A DNA stretch of 64,000 nt from Isoetes taiwanensis (Eukaryota > Streptophyta > Lycopodiopsida > Isoetales > Isoetaceae): NCBI GenBank assembly GCA_021234155.1, contig JAJEKV010000541.1, positions 1 through 64,000 of the forward strand. The letters are read 5' to 3'. Positions 21,609-32,253 of the stretch are shown piece by piece. The notes beneath the pieces are model-generated. The model was not told where the DNA came from and ran no database searches. It was given only the letters and a program-made list of their open reading frames with translations. Positions within the stretch are counted from its first letter, which is position 1. Each line of letters begins with the position of its first letter. The position numbers and the translations under genes are program-made.

Positions 21609-23089
21609 TGTAACGAGCTTGGCCTGTCAACAGGCATGTAATTTATGTTTCATTATTCATGCTTATGGAGAATATTCGAAACTGATCATTATATGAGAAT
21701 GACATACTATGTATGAGGAGTTTATATTAAATTCATGTGATAAAACCAAAGGGCATCAGTTTCTATGAGGGTTTTTGGAAGGAGGCAGAAGGAGCAAATT
21801 TTGGGCAGTTTTGCTGGCCGAAATTTGGAGCATCATATCTCGGCAACCCGAGATCCAATTCAGGTAATTCTTACTTTATTGGAAAGGTTTTCGAATCAGC
21901 TTTCCCGATTGGGTCTGATAAGGCCGAAATTCATCTGTAATGAAGGAGATATGATAGAAAGAGTGAAGCTGTATCAGAATTGAGTGCACCATTGTATCTC
22001 TTTGTGCAGCTTGCTTCCTGGAGCTAGGAGCTGAAAGCAGGGGATATTTTGAGAAGAAAACAGGTACAAGGACTCAAAGGATCGTCATTGAAGTGATTCT
22101 CAGGTGGGTGGTTTTCCGCTTACACCAGGGAAAGCTTGGATTGCTTAGATTGTTCTTGTTGTTGAAAGAGAATCATGATTTAATGATTTGAATTAAGAGT
22201 ATAAAAGAATCTGGGTGATCCTGAATGTGATAATGTGGGATTGAATGTCTTTTGCCACATTGGTATATAAGAGGAAGTAAGAACTAAGCTAAGCTTATTG
22301 TAAATAGTCTGGGAATAGTCCTTCGAATTGTAGATAGTAGGGCAGACCTTGTATATAGTAAACGGGATCCTGGCAACAGCAATATAGAGATTGTTATGCT
22401 TGGAGAAGCTAGAACTCAATTGGAACCTTGAGACCATGTAGCTCATGGGGGCTGAATGGAGGTTCTAACAAAGGCACGAAAGGCGCCATCAGCTCCATGA
22501 GACAAGAAGCTAATTTAGAAGATAGACAAAGATGTATATATACTTTTGGTGATTAGATTGAAGTTAATTGCTAAAATAAACTACGATAGGGAATTGCACT
22601 CCTAAGAAACAACCATGGAGGTTTTGTGAGATACGTTAATATTCCACTTAGATAGTAAGAGAATGTATGCCAAATTGGCCTAAAGAAGCTTATGGGGGCT
22701 TCTGCAGTATGGCAATGGCATGGAGTATTATTGGCCAAATAAAATGGTAAGTTATGTAATTAATTTATTAGTAAGAAAAATAAGCTAACATATTGAATTG
22801 CATATGAGTATTCTGTAAAATGTTCGCTCCTTATGAAGGGAGTGACTTTGGGGAAGCATGCCGGTAGAAGTATGTTGTAGTTGCTAGGTGATCCTTATAA
22901 CTTATATGGATGTAAATTGTAGGGATATCATGATTGATGGGAATAAACATTATGACATCCTAGAATAAGCTTTTCCTATGGGGAGGAAAATGCTAGACCT
23001 TTTATGTGTTCTTGTATAATATATCTAGACATGTTAAATGCTTGGATACCATGGTGATGTGTCAAGGTTGCATTATATTAGCATGTACT
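21609..23089 (+). repeat. 3' LTR, truncated
   Basis: Starts TGTAACGAGCTTGGCC and is collinear with 16,016-17,470 of the 5' LTR, with scattered substitutions and small indels; its TATATAA is at 22,264-22,270. It ends at ...TTAGCATGTACT, where the minus-strand LINE tail begins. In the 5' LTR the next bases are TGTTGAATATTTGAC; I do not find them after the LINE. Confidence 0.88.
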
Positions 23090-23559
23090 AGAATAGAATA
23101 GAATAGAATAGAATAGACATTAACGTCCCTTGTGCCCTGAGGCCCCTGGACTTGTGTAGCATGGGCGAGCTCCCTAGAAGGGCAGCTACTAGCACATCCT
23201 TATTTGTTATGATGTAGCCTTTTAGAAGGTGACTTTTTTCTATTATTACCCGGCATCCCGCTTCACCGGCTTCATGGCGTGCGGTGATCGTCGTTATCAA
23301 TCAGCTTTTAAGCGAACAATTTGTATGGGGTTTATGATCCGCTTTTGTGCGGTTCATATTACAAACCCTCTCTATATACATTCATCATTCCCGAATCAGC
23401 GTCTGCCAAATCTCGAAGTGATTACATTTATTGTCATTAGAGTATATACGGTTCCCCCATCTTATATTTACGTACTTATTTGATGTCTCGTATATATGGA
23501 ACAAAGCGTTAATCATGTGGTTCTCATCCTCTACTCTTCCATTGTCACCAGATTACGCA

Positions 23560-26500
23560 TATCCGGTCCTCCTTGTCTATTCCCCTCCACTGTCTTTTTC
23601 GATTCTCGGATCATGACTCCCCATCACGAACCTAGCCAAGATATATCTCTTACGGTTTTCCCAATTATGTTATCCGATACATCGATGTCCTATTTCTTGA
23701 TCTGGGTTAAAAACTGTCATGAGCCATGTTGTCTTGGGTCCTGTGTGTTTTTGCAGCCATGCTCTTGTGGCTCTGTCTGCCCACTCCTCATTCCACTGCC
23801 CTTCTTTTATTAGGTCGCTCGGGTTTAATCCCCATCTCTACGGTCCAATTTGCCACATCTTTAAACCATCCATTTGCCTATGAGAATGTGTGATTTTTTT
23901 TGATTTCGGTGATTGCAATACTAGACAATTTACCCTGGAGGTCTCCTGCATTGTCCCTAATCAGGTACCTTATGGTCCTCTCCCATGCTCTCACCTCCAT
24001 TGGTTTTTGCCCTGTTTCGAGGACCATGATTGTCAGTGGCATATTTGTCAGGTACTACGAATTCAATGCATTGCCATTGCCTAAGGATACCTTCCTTTTT
24101 TCCCATTTTAAATGCGGTAGGGCACGGCCCCAAGCACGCCCCATATAATTGGGTAGTAGCTACTCTTTGCGACCGAATAAGTAGCATTTGATGTCCCAAT
24201 CAATTATTCTGCTTTTGCTGCAGAAATTCTTCATATTGAAATAACTCCCTATAGCTGATTGGAACCTGGTGTCTGCACCCTTAGCCCATTTTCCTATGCC
24301 ATGTGCGTCGTACCCTAGATATCTGTATTCCGTAGTTTTCTCTATTTCTGTTTCTTTATATCTGAAGGGTCTATGCCTGTTCTTATGGCCAAAGATGACT
24401 ATCTTAGTTTTTGCTAGATTCTGGATTCTTGGATTTTTTCCGCAAATTGTTCTAGAATTTTTAGCAGTCTGTGCATCTCCTTATTTTTTGTGGCCATCAT
24501 ACTCAGATCATCAGCGTATAGCATAATCGGTACCTTCGTGTCTCCTAACGTAGGGGCGTATTCTTCCCCTTGCTTTTTTACGCTATGTAGCCACCGAAAG
24601 CATCTATGTATATCCCAAATAGAGTTGGGGATAGCGGGGCAACCATTTAGCGCTTTGTGTCCGCGGTTTATTGGGCTGTCCTTCTTGCTCTATCTTGGCA
24701 TATACCCTATGGTATAGTCTTGCAATCGATCCTACCATGTTTCTTGGGGCTTGCATGTCCATAAACCTTTGTAATATCTTCTCCCTCGGGACTGTGTCGA
24801 ATGCTTTCCTGAAATCTACAAAACAGCAGATGATCTTTCTTCTCTGTGCTTTGTTCTGTTCTATTAATATCCGAAGGGTTACTAGATGGTCTGTGGTTGA
24901 GTGTTCCGGCCTGAATCCTGCTTGCCCTTGTGCTCTCATGTTTCCCTTTTCTGCCCATTTCTTTACTTGTTGTCCAGTGCCTTTCTGAACCACTTTGCGA
25001 AAATGGAACTCACCATTATTGTTCTATAGTTTCCTGGATCTTGCCTGCTTCCTGCCTTATGTAGAGGTATGACTCTATTGTATGTCCACATGTCTGGGAG
25101 CCCTGTATGTATTATGCCATTGAAAATGTCCGTGACCTGTCTGCCAATTTCTGTCTCAGCACATTTCAGTAATTCCACGGTCAGACCGTATAGATCCAGG
25201 GCTTTGTGGTTAGCCATCCTGTTTAGGGCTATCATTACCTCTTGCATGCTGAAGCATGGTTTATCCGAATCCTGCAGCATTGGTATTGATACAGGTGGTG
25301 TCCCTGTCTTATACAATTTCTCCAGGTATTTCTCCCATCTGACTGTTCCAATACTGTCCTGCTCATTCCCTATTTTCATATTCTCCCCTCCCTTCCTTTT
25401 GAATCCCCTTCAAAATCTTCGGGGTTGTTTCTTCAACAATTTTGCCATACCCCATTGATGTTGCAGCAGGTTCTTATTCCATTTTATCTTCAGTAGTCTT
25501 ATGTATGCTGCTTTTTCTGTTCTGGTATGTCTCCTTCCCTATGTGCTCTTTGGTTTTTCTCTTTTGTTCTCTGCACTCGCCATCGTACCATACTGATGCC
25601 TTGAAGGCCCTATTCTTTCTGGCTCTGTTCTTTTTCCTGAATACCTCTGTTGCTACTCTCACCATGATGTCATTGAGTGTATTACCATTGTCATTCGCAT
25701 TGTGTTTTCCCCATTCCCATTTTTCCATTTCCTCCCTGACCGTTTGTATGAATGTATCTGTGTATTTTTCTTGAAATTGGATCCTCATCCTCGATTTCTC
25801 TTCCTCCTTTTCCCCTGTGTTATTTATCTGTGTCGTCTCACCCCCTTTGAGTGTTAATTTGATCGGTCTATGACTTTCCCTTTTTCCAGTCGGCCAGTCC
25901 TGTAGCATTAGTCCTACTACTCTTTCTACCGCTCAATCGTTCAAAATTACATAATCTAACCATGTGCATTCTGACTCGTAAAGCTCCCTGATCCCCTCCA
26001 TTTTTTCACTCCATTAGCTATGATTACCCCTGTTGCCGTGCAGACTTCCAGCAGCAATTCGCCTTTAGCGTTGACCTCTGCCTTATCCTATGTATCTCTT
26101 TGCCATTCCTGTATTCTTGCTGCGTATATTATCTGACCATCCGTTTCATCAATGTTCGTGCTTTGTGCCTGTTCTTGTCTGGTTCTGGCATTTAAATCCC
26201 CTACTAGTATTATTGGCCCCTGTTCTTTCCATTTCATCATACTTTCCCCTAGGTCTAGCAACTCTAGCTTGTCACTGTTTGGCGGATAGTATGCTATTAT
26301 CAGAAATATGTCTTGTTTGTTTTGCAATTGAACATTCAACACCATGTATCTTTTATTGATATCTGAATGCAAAATACATGCGCTGCTAGCTATACTATTC
26401 TTTACATAACAGGCCAGGCCTGCACTTCCCCTCCCTATCTTGAAATCCTTATCTTTCCAACATGTGAACAGCTGATATCCTTCTTCCTCTGGCAGCCTCT

Positions 26501-26590
26501 TGATGTTATGCTCCCATGTCTCTACTAGACATACTATGTCGCAGCTGTGGGCTCCAATTAGCCTAACATCATATTTAATTTTACTCTGCT
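23560..26590 (-). pseudogene. LINE ORF2: endonuclease and reverse transcriptase, frameshifted
   Basis: ORF2 nicks the target and copies the element RNA. The endonuclease part (about 26,560-25,930) shows CLVETW, a GxGSAGLACYV strand, IILVGDLNAR (about 26,215-26,184) and a final CTWLDYVILN. A basic linker frame (25,908-25,474) follows. The reverse transcriptase shows NRMANHKALDLYGL, YNRVIPLHKAGSRQDPGNYR, QAGFRPEHSTTDH, CFVDFRKAFDTVPRE (about 24,824-24,783) and the catalytic YADD (24,518-24,507), so the key aspartates remain. After YADD the frame runs through IVIFGHKNRHRP and YRYLGYDAHG. Several frameshifts and stops, for example near 25,470, 24,990 and 24,600, make it inactive as it stands, but decay is modest. 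Confidence 0.85.
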
Positions 26591-26592
26591 CT

Positions 26593-26940
26593 TCATATTA
26601 TCCTATCAAATGACTCCCATGCATTTAACTCAACATTTGATTTCTCTAATTCAACCAACCTTTGCAGAATTTTTGCTTTCTCCTCTTCAATCTCGTCCAT
26701 TCTGCGCTGCATTTCCTCGTTCGTCCTCTCCACCCCTCCTATCCTCACGTCCATACTGGAGATAGCTAATTTGTTACGATTGCATGTTTCCGCCAGTGCG
26801 TTGAGTGCATCCATGCTCGGAATTTTCGATTCTAACTGCTTGTCCATCTGTGCCAGAAAATCCCTAAGGTCCTGTTGGCTCACTGGCGCTCTCGCTGCAT
26901 CTGCTCTCCTCTGCTGGCTGCTGTTGGTATTGTCGGCCAT
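26593..26940 (-). CDS. LINE ORF1-like coiled-coil protein
   Basis: An intact 115-codon frame. The N-terminus (MADNTNSSQQRRADAARAP) is polar. From about residue 25 to 108 there is a continuous heptad-rich, charged helix (QDLRDFLAQMDKQLESK, then EEMQRRMDEIEEEKAKILQ), which predicts a coiled coil. In LINEs the ORF1 protein multimerises through such a coil and binds the element RNA. The usual RNA-binding part is absent or lost. It stops at 26,593 immediately before ORF2 sequence. The Met at 26,940 is preceded by the 5' untranslated region. Confidence 0.6.
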   Translation of the reverse strand: MADNTNSSQQRRADAARAPVSQQDLRDFLAQMDKQLESKIPSMDALNALAETCNRNKLAISSMDVRIGGVERTNEEMQRRMDEIEEEKAKILQRLVELEKSNVELNAWESFDRII

Positions 26941-27950
26941 AGTTTCTGTTTGCGAAAAAAGAAACTCTGCGGTGGCTCTGGGCAGTGCTACCGTGCTAGA
27001 CTCTCTCTGGTAAGGTAGCCGTGATTTCTCCTTAAGGGGTATATATTACCTCCTTATAAACGGTCTTTTATTTGAAATTACCGTTTTAATTTGAATTTCG
27101 AAATGTCCATAATTATTCTGCCCGTCTCTTTTTATTATTCGATCCTCTCTTCGGAAATCTTTGTCATATTGCCTCTTAGATTCGGTTGGCGGCGATCCTC
27201 TCTGAGCCGATTAGTTCGGTAGTTGCCTACCGCATTAGTTATGCATTTATGCGGTTAAACATTCCATCCTTTACGCATTTACGCATTTACGTCATTTTGG
27301 TGATCGACGAGAACCGGTTGAGGGCGAGCCACGCTATCTGGCCTATGGCGGGGTTATACCCTCGATCCATAATTTGCCCCATTCTCCTTTTTGACAATTG
27401 GGGTATTCTTCATACCCATTAAAAGTCATATTTTGCTCTTACGGTATTAGCGAGTTTTTAGTGGTCGGTTACCCGGTGGTGGGTCTAGCCCTTGCTATCT
27501 TTGTTGTCGCGGTGGGCTTAGCCTCTCTGTCCCGTATCTTGTCCCGTCCACCTTTTACTCTGAGGATCCTGTAGTCTTTTTGTGTTCTGTACTTCCAATG
27601 ATCCAGTTTTTACCTTTACGAAGTGTGTTCCCTCGATATTTGTCGTTTTGTCATCCGCATATCATCCACTCTCCTTCAACTTATCTGTCTTTTCTGTCCG
27701 TTTGTCTGTCCAACATGGCACCGTTTTATTATCTATTTGCTTACCTGTCACCCTTGTCCTGTGTTTCTCCCGGGTCTCCCCTCTTCGCCATCCTTTCTGC
27801 GTCCAAATTTGGTTTCTACCGTGATATGGTCCATCTTCCTTTGATTTGTCTGCTATCATCTTCCTTTGTTGTTGAATTGATCCTGTTATTGTTTAGCATG
27901 CCGACCTACCCTGTATATGTCCATGGGTGATATCGGTCGAAGTGTACCTC

Positions 27951-28189
27951 CTGAGATTATTCCTCCTGTTATCATATTCCATCCGAGGTGCTTTTTTGCA
28001 TGGCCATAACATAAATGTGTGAAGGTATCCGCAGTTCCATAAATAATTGTTCATATTCATTATAGAATCTAATACTTTAGATCAGAAACGATTCACACCA
28101 GAAGCAGACGATTTAAACTACACAATAAGGTTGTTTTACCAGTAACATCCAGCATTTTAATTTTATATTCAAAAATTCTCTTTCCATAG
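27951..28189. other. Unassigned AT-rich spacer
   Basis: Sequence between the LINE 5' end and the MITE. I see no gene and no continuation of the LTR interrupted at 23,089. Confidence 0.4.
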
Positions 28190-28198
28190 ATAACATTA

Positions 28199-28375
28199 GG
28201 GAAAAACTACAATATACCCCTAACTTTTTGCAAAATTCACAACATACCCCTAACTTTTAGAAAATTCATGAAATGCCCCTAACGTATAGGTTTTGAGGGG
28301 GCATTTTGTGAATTTTAGAAAGATTAATTATCTGTGAATTTTGCAAAAAAATAAAGTATTTTTATAGTTTTCCCC
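28199..28375. mobile_element. 177-bp MITE, Mutator-like
   Basis: A 177-bp element with terminal inverted repeats (GGGAAAAACTAC at the left; GGGGAAAACTAT when the right end is reversed) and a second inverted match, TTTTTGCAAAATTCACA, inside. It is flanked by a 9-bp direct duplication ATAACATTA (28,190-28,198 and 28,376-28,384). A 9-bp duplication fits Mutator-like elements. The interior folds again (AATGCCCC with GGGGGCATT), and runs of CCCCTAAC give it the look of common plant MITEs. Confidence 0.85.
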
Positions 28376-28384
28376 ATAACATTA

Positions 28385-29325
28385 TATATATTGGGCATGC
28401 TTAAAGCATGGTATTTCCTCAAGAAAACCGCAGTTCTATATTACGCAAAGTTTCATCCACGGTTAAACAATTATATTCACCAAATCGCTACGGATTACTC
28501 ATCTTGGTAATTGACAGAGACCACCTATGAAACATGAGCGAAAAAGGATTGATTCAAAACAAAAGAAAATTAAAGAAAAGAAGAATGTAAGGTTATATCC
28601 TATCCACTTCAAACTCCTCCACTTTTGCCCTTCCTTCCGTCCCTTCCTTGTTGCTTTCTTCCATGGATTCACTTCTTCTGCTTCTTTCCTGTCGAAGGTT
28701 CTCCTATCTTCTTGACCTTTTCCAGATTTCTATGCATGTAAGCCTGGCATATAAAATCCACTGGATTTTTCTCCAAAGCAGAATATGCATACCTTACCGT
28801 AGTCGCCTATCATAAGATTATGTTGGTAGCTGGAAGACTTCTGGATTGCTGCATGCATCTGGAGCCTGTTAAAGCATTGCATCACTCTGTCCATGTCTTG
28901 GCACCGGTTGTATCGTGGTGCGCTAAAACTCCAAAGCAACTCCTAGAAGACCAAAGGTTATAACTTTTGCATCCCTCATCATTGCGCATGGTGGATACGA
29001 TCACAAAACAAGCAATGGGCCAGCCTACGGCTTATGCATGGCCTTGGGACCTTTACATAAACATACGCATCCCGGCTCATAAATGCACCATGGGTTAAGA
29101 TCTTCAAGATCTGGGTTCCATGGCACGATGAGATTGCCCGGAACCCCCGTTCTTGAGCGCTTCCTAACTGACTGCTTATCCCCATCGCCCTCGCTGATGA
29201 CCTTCTTCCCCTTATCCATTCTAATTCTGGGTTCTTCTGGAGCCGGTCGAGGTACGACTGCTTTGTAGCGGGGAGCTTTCGAAGAATACAGAAAAATTGG
29301 AAACTTGAAAACTTGAAAACTTCCA
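28385..29325 (-). other. Unassigned, with open minus-strand frames
   Basis: Minus-strand frames continue beyond the L1 homology that ends at 29,326 (for example LEDLNPWCIYEPGCVCLC near 29,060-29,110), but I recognise no domain. Cys residues in ISRRLAHCLFCDRIHH (about 28,985-29,030) resemble a degenerate zinc knuckle at best. It may be an L1-associated or flanking host fragment. Confidence 0.25.
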
Positions 29326-30500
29326 ATTGTGCACAAGCCCTTATCCATCCACTCCTTGTATTTTCTTGGATGTTTAAGAGCTAGGCATCCATCATCTTCA
29401 CTAACCAGCCCTTGATGCCAGAAAAAGTTGAAGTTTTCTGAGACTTGTTCTATTGGATTTGCTTTAAAGCACCACACGGATACTGGTTCCAAGCTTGAAT
29501 AATCCTTCTCATTATGGTGGAGGTGCGACCTGGATTAAGTTGATAAAAGGTCGAGTCAGGGAAGATGGTGAGTGTGTAGATGTAGTCTTCCCAACCCAAT
29601 ATTTAGTGAAAATAAGGCGGGAGATTTAGTATTTGGGTCGGGGCTCTCGGACCAGCTTAGCTGCCAGAGCTTGGGCCTGCAAGAAAAGATCTTTGCATCC
29701 CAATCCTCCTTTCTTTCTAGGTAGAGTCAAGTATTTCCATCCTACCATGTGTGTGCCCCTGCCAAATGAATTCCTTCATTATGACCTCTAGCTCTGGTAG
29801 GTCTTCACATCTGCAATTATTGCTGATGAGAAATAAACATGAGAAGCTGGCAATAACTCTTGTTGATTATCTCTATTCTCCCGGCTAAGGGCCAGTTTAG
29901 ACTTGGGATACATTTGAAGTTTCTTCTTTATCTTGGTCACAATGGGTTCCCAAAGGCCATGTAGACTCATGTTGAGAAGCTAATGGAAGACCTAATAATT
30001 TGGTAGCTTTAAAGAAGACCACAAACACTTATCCCTCAATATGATCCTCAAAAAGTTTCAGAAATGAAGGCACACTTTTCCTTGTTCGGGACCACCCGAA
30101 GCATTCAAAAAAAGCTCCATGGCGAGAAAGGAAATTTGAATCTTGTCCCTTGTCTTTTAAGAACACAAAAGGTGTCGTCGACATCTTGCATTCTTGATAG
30201 AGTGTCTTACGTGCACGGAAGATTTAAGCAACTAATTCTCTTATCTTGTTGCATCTTCATGATAAATCTAGTAACCATTTACGCTACTATTAAGATAGGG
30301 GGCTAAAGGACACCCCTGCCTCACTCCTCTTTTGCACTAAAAAAAGGAAGAGGGAGAGCCATTAACCAAAACTGTTGAGCAGCAAGTTACATTGAAGCCA
30401 ACTATTTTCCCAATAACCTGATCTGAGAATCCAAGCTGTGCCATGGCCTGTCATAGGCTCTTTTAAAATCCAATTTTAAGAGCACAGGCAGAATAAGAAT
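29326..30500 (-). pseudogene. L1-like ORF2 fragment, minus strand (left arm of inverted pair)
   Basis: On the minus strand the fragment begins at about 30,500 with the reverse transcriptase motif LLKLDFKRAYD. It runs through the thumb region (about 29,970-29,788: SLHGLWEPIVTKIKKKLQMYPKS in two pieces, SHVYFSSAI) to FFWHQGLVSEDDGCLAL near 29,400. It is closely similar to the plus-strand stretch 33,175-34,343, with homology ending at 29,326 and 34,343. Stops and frameshifts are frequent. It meets the start of the plus-strand L1 near 30,490, giving a head-to-head arrangement. Confidence 0.8.
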
Positions 30501-31345
30501 GGGAGTGAAAAAAGAAAAAGAAGGAGGCAAAAAATCAGAGAAGAAAAGAAAAAAGGGAGAACTAAAATGGAGGCGGGGAAAGAGTTTGGAAAGGAAATTG
30601 AGAACTGAATGGAAAAGAAAGGTGCAGTTCATGGAGGACTCTTCTAAAGTAAAGGTCCTTAACAATCCTGATGCTAAAGGGAAAGGGGTTATGGAGGAAG
30701 AAAAATCCTATCAAAAGAATAAATCCATGGCCCTCACAATAAGGGAGCCTCAGGAGAATGGGAGCTACTCTTCTTCTGAGGAGTCAACTGGATGCCAGGA
30801 GAAAGGAGAACCGAGCTCACCTAAAACTACTCTCGTAGTCAACATTAACAATGAATCTCCCCTCCCGGTCATGGAATTATTTCCCAAAGGATCAGAGGTC
30901 TTTGACCCGGTTTGAGCAATGAAGATACAACAATAGAGAACTCCATTCTTTGTGGAACATGTAAAAGATACATCGACCACGAGGGGATTTGGAAAATGAT
31001 CCAAATCCGGGGTTTCAACTCGAAGGCGGGGGAATTGATCTTTGAAACCTTTGCAATAGGCACGTAAGTCCATCGGCCAAGGATTGGGGAACCAGCCCCA
31101 AAGACTTGTAACTCGGTGGGGGGGAATTGGCGGTGTCGAGATCAATAGACCTATAAGCCCCTTTGATCAAGAATTGGAGAAAGACACTCCACGAAAACGG
31201 TAACCTTGGAAAGGGAAGAGTTCAAGACTCCGGCAGACTAAGCTAAGGGGAACGAAAGACCCTTCTTCGGACTTTATGGTAAATTGCGGGAGGATGAGGA
31301 TGAAGATGTACGTGAAGAGGAGTTGGGGAGTGAATTAAAGGAGCA
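30499..31345 (+). pseudogene. L1-like ORF1 remnant
   Basis: The frame from 30,499 (139 codons) begins with a very basic Lys/Glu/Arg helix and then a Ser/Glu-rich linker with SSSEESTGCQEKGEPSSP. Broken frames follow to the endonuclease start. Its position immediately upstream of an L1 endonuclease suggests ORF1 or a linker region, but the canonical ORF1 RNA-binding domain and zinc knuckle are not visible. The assignment rests on context. Confidence 0.4.
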
Positions 31346-31350
31346 AAACT

Positions 31351-32253
31351 ATGTTACTCCTACGCCCACGGATCAAAAAAAAGCGAGAAAAAGGTCTATA
31401 CCCCCAGGGAGAATGGGCCTGTCACCAGAAATTCCAAAACCCAATGAAGATAGTCACATGGAACTTAAGAGGAATTAAGGGCTCCCTGAAAAGGAAAAGG
31501 GCTCTAATAGCTCTCAAAGAGCTCAAAGCAGATATTATTCTTCTACAGGAGCACAGGCTGCCAGCCTTTGAAGCCTCAAACTTGGGAAATTGGATTTTCC
31601 CCAATGGTGAATCCATTTGGTCCCCTGCAGATGGCACAAAAGGAGGCATCTGCATTGCTTGGAATGGGTATAGAATGTTGAATTCCTTCATACACCCCTC
31701 AGGTAGATGGCAGGTGGCATTCTTGAAGATTGGGCAAGAGCAAGTAGGCATCATAAATGTCTATGCCTCTACCTCTCCTGAAGAAAGAGAAGAGCAATGG
31801 AAAACTATGGCAAAGCTGGTTTGCAAAGTCGAGAATACCGATGCTTGGATTCTTAGTGGTGACTTTAATAATACTCCATCTTGGGAGCAAAAAAGCGGGA
31901 AAGAAGATCAACATGTCGAGGAGGAGAGAGAACTCAATGGGATAAATTGGCTCATAGTTTCATATACCATGCTCCTTCTTCCTCTAATGCATACTCTTGG
32001 TGCAATAAGAGAAAAGGAAATATGCCGAGTTTATTGTCTTTTAGGCGGATATTATACCGATATTTCCACTTTGGATGGCTGGGATAATTTGATTATCAAC
32101 AATGATTGTAGCAACTCAATCTCAGATCATTACCCACAGATCCTGGACACTGGTATTTTTCCTCAAAACAGGTGTGCTGACACTCCCTTCAAATTTAATG
32201 TCAGTCTCCTGAATAACAAAGCATTTTGTGAGGAGTTCACCAGATTTTTATAG
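31351..32253 (+). CDS. L1-like endonuclease domain (N-terminus of ORF2)
   Basis: A 300-codon open frame holding most of an apurinic-type L1 endonuclease, which makes the target nick. The true start is probably the Met at 31,444 (MKIVTWNLRGIKGS), since the first 31 codons are atypical. Visible motifs are WNLRG, IILLQEHRLP (the catalytic Glu), KGGICIAWNG, WILSGDFNNTP (about 31,850-31,880) and ISDHYPQIL (about 32,116-32,142), which retains the catalytic Asp-His. A frameshifted middle (about 31,890-32,000) replaces part of the usual fold. The frame closes at 32,253 before the reverse transcriptase, so ORF2 is broken. Confidence 0.85.
   Translation: MLLLRPRIKKKREKGLYPQGEWACHQKFQNPMKIVTWNLRGIKGSLKRKRALIALKELKADIILLQEHRLPAFEASNLGNWIFPNGESIWSPADGTKGGICIAWNGYRMLNSFIHPSGRWQVAFLKIGQEQVGIINVYASTSPEEREEQWKTMAKLVCKVENTDAWILSGDFNNTPSWEQKSGKEDQHVEEERELNGINWLIVSYTMLLLPLMHTLGAIREKEICRVYCLLGGYYTDISTLDGWDNLIINNDCSNSISDHYPQILDTGIFPQNRCADTPFKFNVSLLNNKAFCEEFTRFL

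Larger units (their letters stand above)
16016..23089 (+). mobile_element. LTR retrotransposon without gag-pol (LARD-like), 3' LTR cut off
   Basis: Two direct repeats starting at 16,016 and 21,609 are closely similar over at least 1.47 kb. The 5' LTR begins TGTAATGAGC and ends CCGTTACA (18,643), giving the expected TG...CA inverted tips (TGTAACG in the other copy). Just inside lies a primer binding site matching initiator Met-tRNA, and just before the 3' LTR is a purine tract. The internal region (18,644-21,608, about 3 kb) has no gag, protease, integrase or reverse transcriptase motif in any frame, so it depended on proteins from a relative. The 3' LTR stops at 23,089 where a LINE begins and does not resume beyond it. 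Confidence 0.85.
23090..27950 (-). mobile_element. Near-full-length LINE with (TATTC)n tail
   Basis: About 4.9 kb on the minus strand. From right to left it has a roughly 1-kb 5' untranslated region, a coiled-coil ORF1 (26,940 to 26,593), an ORF2 with endonuclease then reverse transcriptase, a C-terminal region, and a 3' tip AAGGGACGTTAATG followed by (TATTC)n at 23,090-23,116. It inserted into the 3' LTR. The 5' boundary near 27,950 is approximate because no target duplication was found. The combination of apurinic endonuclease, YADD reverse transcriptase and a microsatellite tail excludes the poly(A)-tailed L1 group seen at 30-35 kb. Confidence 0.8.

Noticed and set aside
24269-24988. Plus-strand frames of 75-105 codons across the LINE
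   Set aside because: Antisense shadows of the minus-strand reverse transcriptase, whose motifs (YADD, FVDFRKAFD) are clear.
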